A program made the position numbers and the translations under genes. Of a stretch of DNA of 64,000 nt, positions 62,829-64,000 are shown piece by piece. Below the pieces are notes generated by a model, which had not been told where the DNA came from, did no database searches, and saw only the letters and a program-made list of their open reading frames with translations. The DNA is from Streptomyces sp. CB01249. GTDB lineage: Bacteria; Actinomycetota; Actinomycetes; Streptomycetales; Streptomycetaceae. Every line of letters starts with the position of its first letter. The first letter of the stretch is position 1. The stretch lies in the NCBI RefSeq assembly GCF_001905735.1, contig NZ_LISW01000002.1, forward strand, positions 1,090,426 through 1,154,425, given 5' to 3'.

Positions 62829-63006
62829 TTAGGGCCTGCCGTCCCGCTGCCGCCTGCCGGGCGACGCCTGGCACGCACGCTCGCGGCGTTGCCGAAAAGC
62901 CCTAGTAGCTCCGCTACGAGGACTTCCCGGCGCCTTGCGATCGCACGCACCAGACGCCGCCCGGCCGCCCTCCGGGCGACGACGGCAGCGGGACGGCAGG
63001 CCCTAA
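62829..63006. repeat. 178-bp long imperfect inverted repeat
   Basis: The outermost 24 bp pair perfectly (62829-62852 with 62983-63006). Inside, the arms keep pairing with mismatches and GU-type changes (GCCGGGCG and CTGG segments) down to a GTAGC/GCTAC tip around 62905-62917. The right end covers the stop codon of the gene beyond it. It looks like a MITE-type or structured intergenic element, and too long for a simple terminator. Confidence 0.8.
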
Positions 63007-63287
63007 TGGGGCGGTTCCTGGCGCTTGCCGCCCGGCTTCGACCAAGGCCACCGGGGCCGCTCGCGCCCCTCGGGGGCGTACTCGTAGACCCACCCCCGCT
63101 GGATGCCGAGCCGCTTCGTGTGGCCGGCCGGGGTCCGGCGGTACGCGTACACCGTGGGCGGTCCGCCGGCCGCGTCCGGGACCGGGACCTCGTACCACTT
63201 GGGCGGGTGGCCGGTCGCGCCGGTCAGGACGGGCAGGACCCGGCCGTCCAGCGGGCCGCCGACGAAGGCGGTGTTCTCACTTCTCAC
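63003..63287 (-). CDS. Short conserved actinobacterial protein of unknown function
   Basis: A 94-residue protein starting at a GTG ([16 protein letters not shown]). The body reads [27 protein letters not shown], rich in aromatic and basic residues with no membrane segment. It lies 17 bases downstream of the TetR gene and is probably cotranscribed with it. The TAG stop falls within the arm of the 178-bp inverted repeat, so the present C-terminus (GKRQEPPH) may have been set by the element's insertion. No family function is known. Confidence 0.7.
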   Translation of the reverse strand: MRSENTAFVGGPLDGRVLPVLTGATGHPPKWYEVPVPDAAGGPPTVYAYRRTPAGHTKRLGIQRGWVYEYAPEGRERPRWPWSKPGGKRQEPPH

Positions 63288-63304
63288 CCGGTCAGTCTGA
63301 CCGA

Positions 63305-64000
63305 TCAGTCCGGCGGCAGCAGATGCGCGGCCACGGCGGTCAGCGGGGCCAGCCGGTCCGCCAGCCGCCCGGCCGGGCCCTCCGCGGTCTCCAGCGGGAG
63401 CAGCGCGGCCACGGCGGCCGCGGTCTGCGGGTCCGAGGACGAGGTGACGGCCAGCAGGCCGATGAACTGGTCGACCAGCCAGTCCCGCAGCTCGGCGGCG
63501 TCCGGCCGCTTGCCCTCGTCCAGCCAGATCAGCGAGGCGGCCTCGACCGCGGCGATCCAGGTACGCACCATCATGCTCATCCGGGGCGCGGGTTCGCTGT
63601 GCTCGTCGTGGCCCAGGTGGCACAGGATCTGCTCGGCCGCCGCGCGCCGCACCTCGTCCACGATGGTGGTCGTCCGGGAGGTCTCGGCGACGCTGCCGCC
63701 CCGGAGCAGGGCGCTGAAACCGGCGTCGTGCTCGTCCACGAAGGCCAGATAGCGGTCGAGGACGCGGGTCACCCGCTCGGTCGGCGGGCCCTCGGGCGGC
63801 TCGGCGAAGCACAGCTTCAGCTGCTCGGCGGCCGAGCGGAGCGCCGCCTCGTACAACTGCTGCCGCCCGCCCGGGAAGTAGCGGTACACCAGCGGGCGCG
63901 ACACCCCGGCCACCGCCGCGACCTCGTCCAGCGAGACCTCGTCGGGGGACCGGTGCGCGAAGAGCGTGAGGGCCGCGCCGAGCAGCTGGGTGCGGCGTTC
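63305..64000 (-). CDS. TetR-family regulator, N-terminus beyond window
   Basis: At least 231 codons; the gene enters from the right edge of the window and its start lies outside. The visible N-terminal helix-turn-helix reads [22 protein letters not shown], a typical TetR DNA-binding motif. The rest is an all-helical ligand domain with conserved [16 protein letters not shown] and [20 protein letters not shown]. The ligand is unknown. The short 94-residue gene follows 17 bases after its stop, so they are likely one operon. Confidence 0.9.
   Translation of the reverse strand, partial: ERRTQLLGAALTLFAHRSPDEVSLDEVAAVAGVSRPLVYRYFPGGRQQLYEAALRSAAEQLKLCFAEPPEGPPTERVTRVLDRYLAFVDEHDAGFSALLRGGSVAETSRTTTIVDEVRRAAAEQILCHLGHDEHSEPAPRMSMMVRTWIAAVEAASLIWLDEGKRPDAAELRDWLVDQFIGLLAVTSSSDPQTAAAVAALLPLETAEGPAGRLADRLAPLTAVAAHLLPPD

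Overview
The window reads as chromosomal DNA of a Streptomyces or close relative. It has very high GC with strong third-position G/C bias, frequent GTG and TTG starts, and 4-base overlapping operons. It also carries family signatures typical of the genus: nickel superoxide dismutase, a conservon, a DUF742 protein and a SAV_2336-type protein. From memory, the flanks follow the order seen around sodN, malic enzyme, the 2-oxoglutarate dehydrogenase E1 gene and lon in Streptomyces coelicolor; I could not check this by search.

Layout. 1-149 is the tail of a GH64 beta-1,3-glucanase, followed by a terminator and a decayed integrase tail. 501-3506 holds sodN/sodX, a CGNR regulator, and a SigE-family sigma factor with a membrane partner. 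3588-6299 is a polar amino-acid ABC importer. 6825-12856 holds malic enzyme, a quinone-oxidoreductase-like dehydrogenase, a small HTH protein with a Clp-N protein behind a striking double operator, a PadR/DUF4097 pair and a membrane protein.

13232-34476 is one 21-kb block, all on the plus strand and bounded by minus-strand genes. It looks like a biological-conflict and signalling island. Module 1 is a Trypco1-type protein, a trypsin-like/VMAP-type protease, a MoxR-type AAA+ ATPase and a large SAV_2336-type vWA plus helical-repeat protein. The core is an FxSxx-COOH (Fxs) cassette: a 62-residue peptide precursor ending FTNAF, a radical SAM/SPASM maturase, an HEXXH protein, and a TIR-like + NB-ARC + TPR STAND ATPase. 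Module 2 is a second Trypco1, a ChlI-like AAA+ ATPase, a ChlD-like protein with a vWA-type C-terminus, a CHAT protease, and a second TIR + NB-ARC + TPR protein with an extra N-terminal domain. The inferred logic is sensor and ATPase switches controlling two different proteases and TIR-like domains, with a modified peptide as signal or effector.

34547-46743 returns to housekeeping and signalling genes: 2-oxoglutarate dehydrogenase E1, a two-component system, a spermidine-synthase-like methyltransferase, a five-gene ECF sigma/anti-sigma/ABC operon, an isochorismatase-like hydrolase and a DUF4259 protein. 46913-51887 holds lon (with a ClgR-type site), a lipoprotein polysaccharide deacetylase, a secreted GH25 lysozyme and a MarR regulator. 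51914-58717 holds a PP2C-like protein and a complete conservon (kinase, roadblock, DUF742, GTPase) with a downstream flavin monooxygenase. 58740-64000 holds a secreted NlpC/P60 hydrolase, a pseudokinase/PQQ-propeller membrane protein, a 178-bp long inverted repeat, a short unknown protein and a TetR gene cut by the window edge.

I saw no rRNA, convincing tRNA, CRISPR array or intact insertion sequence.
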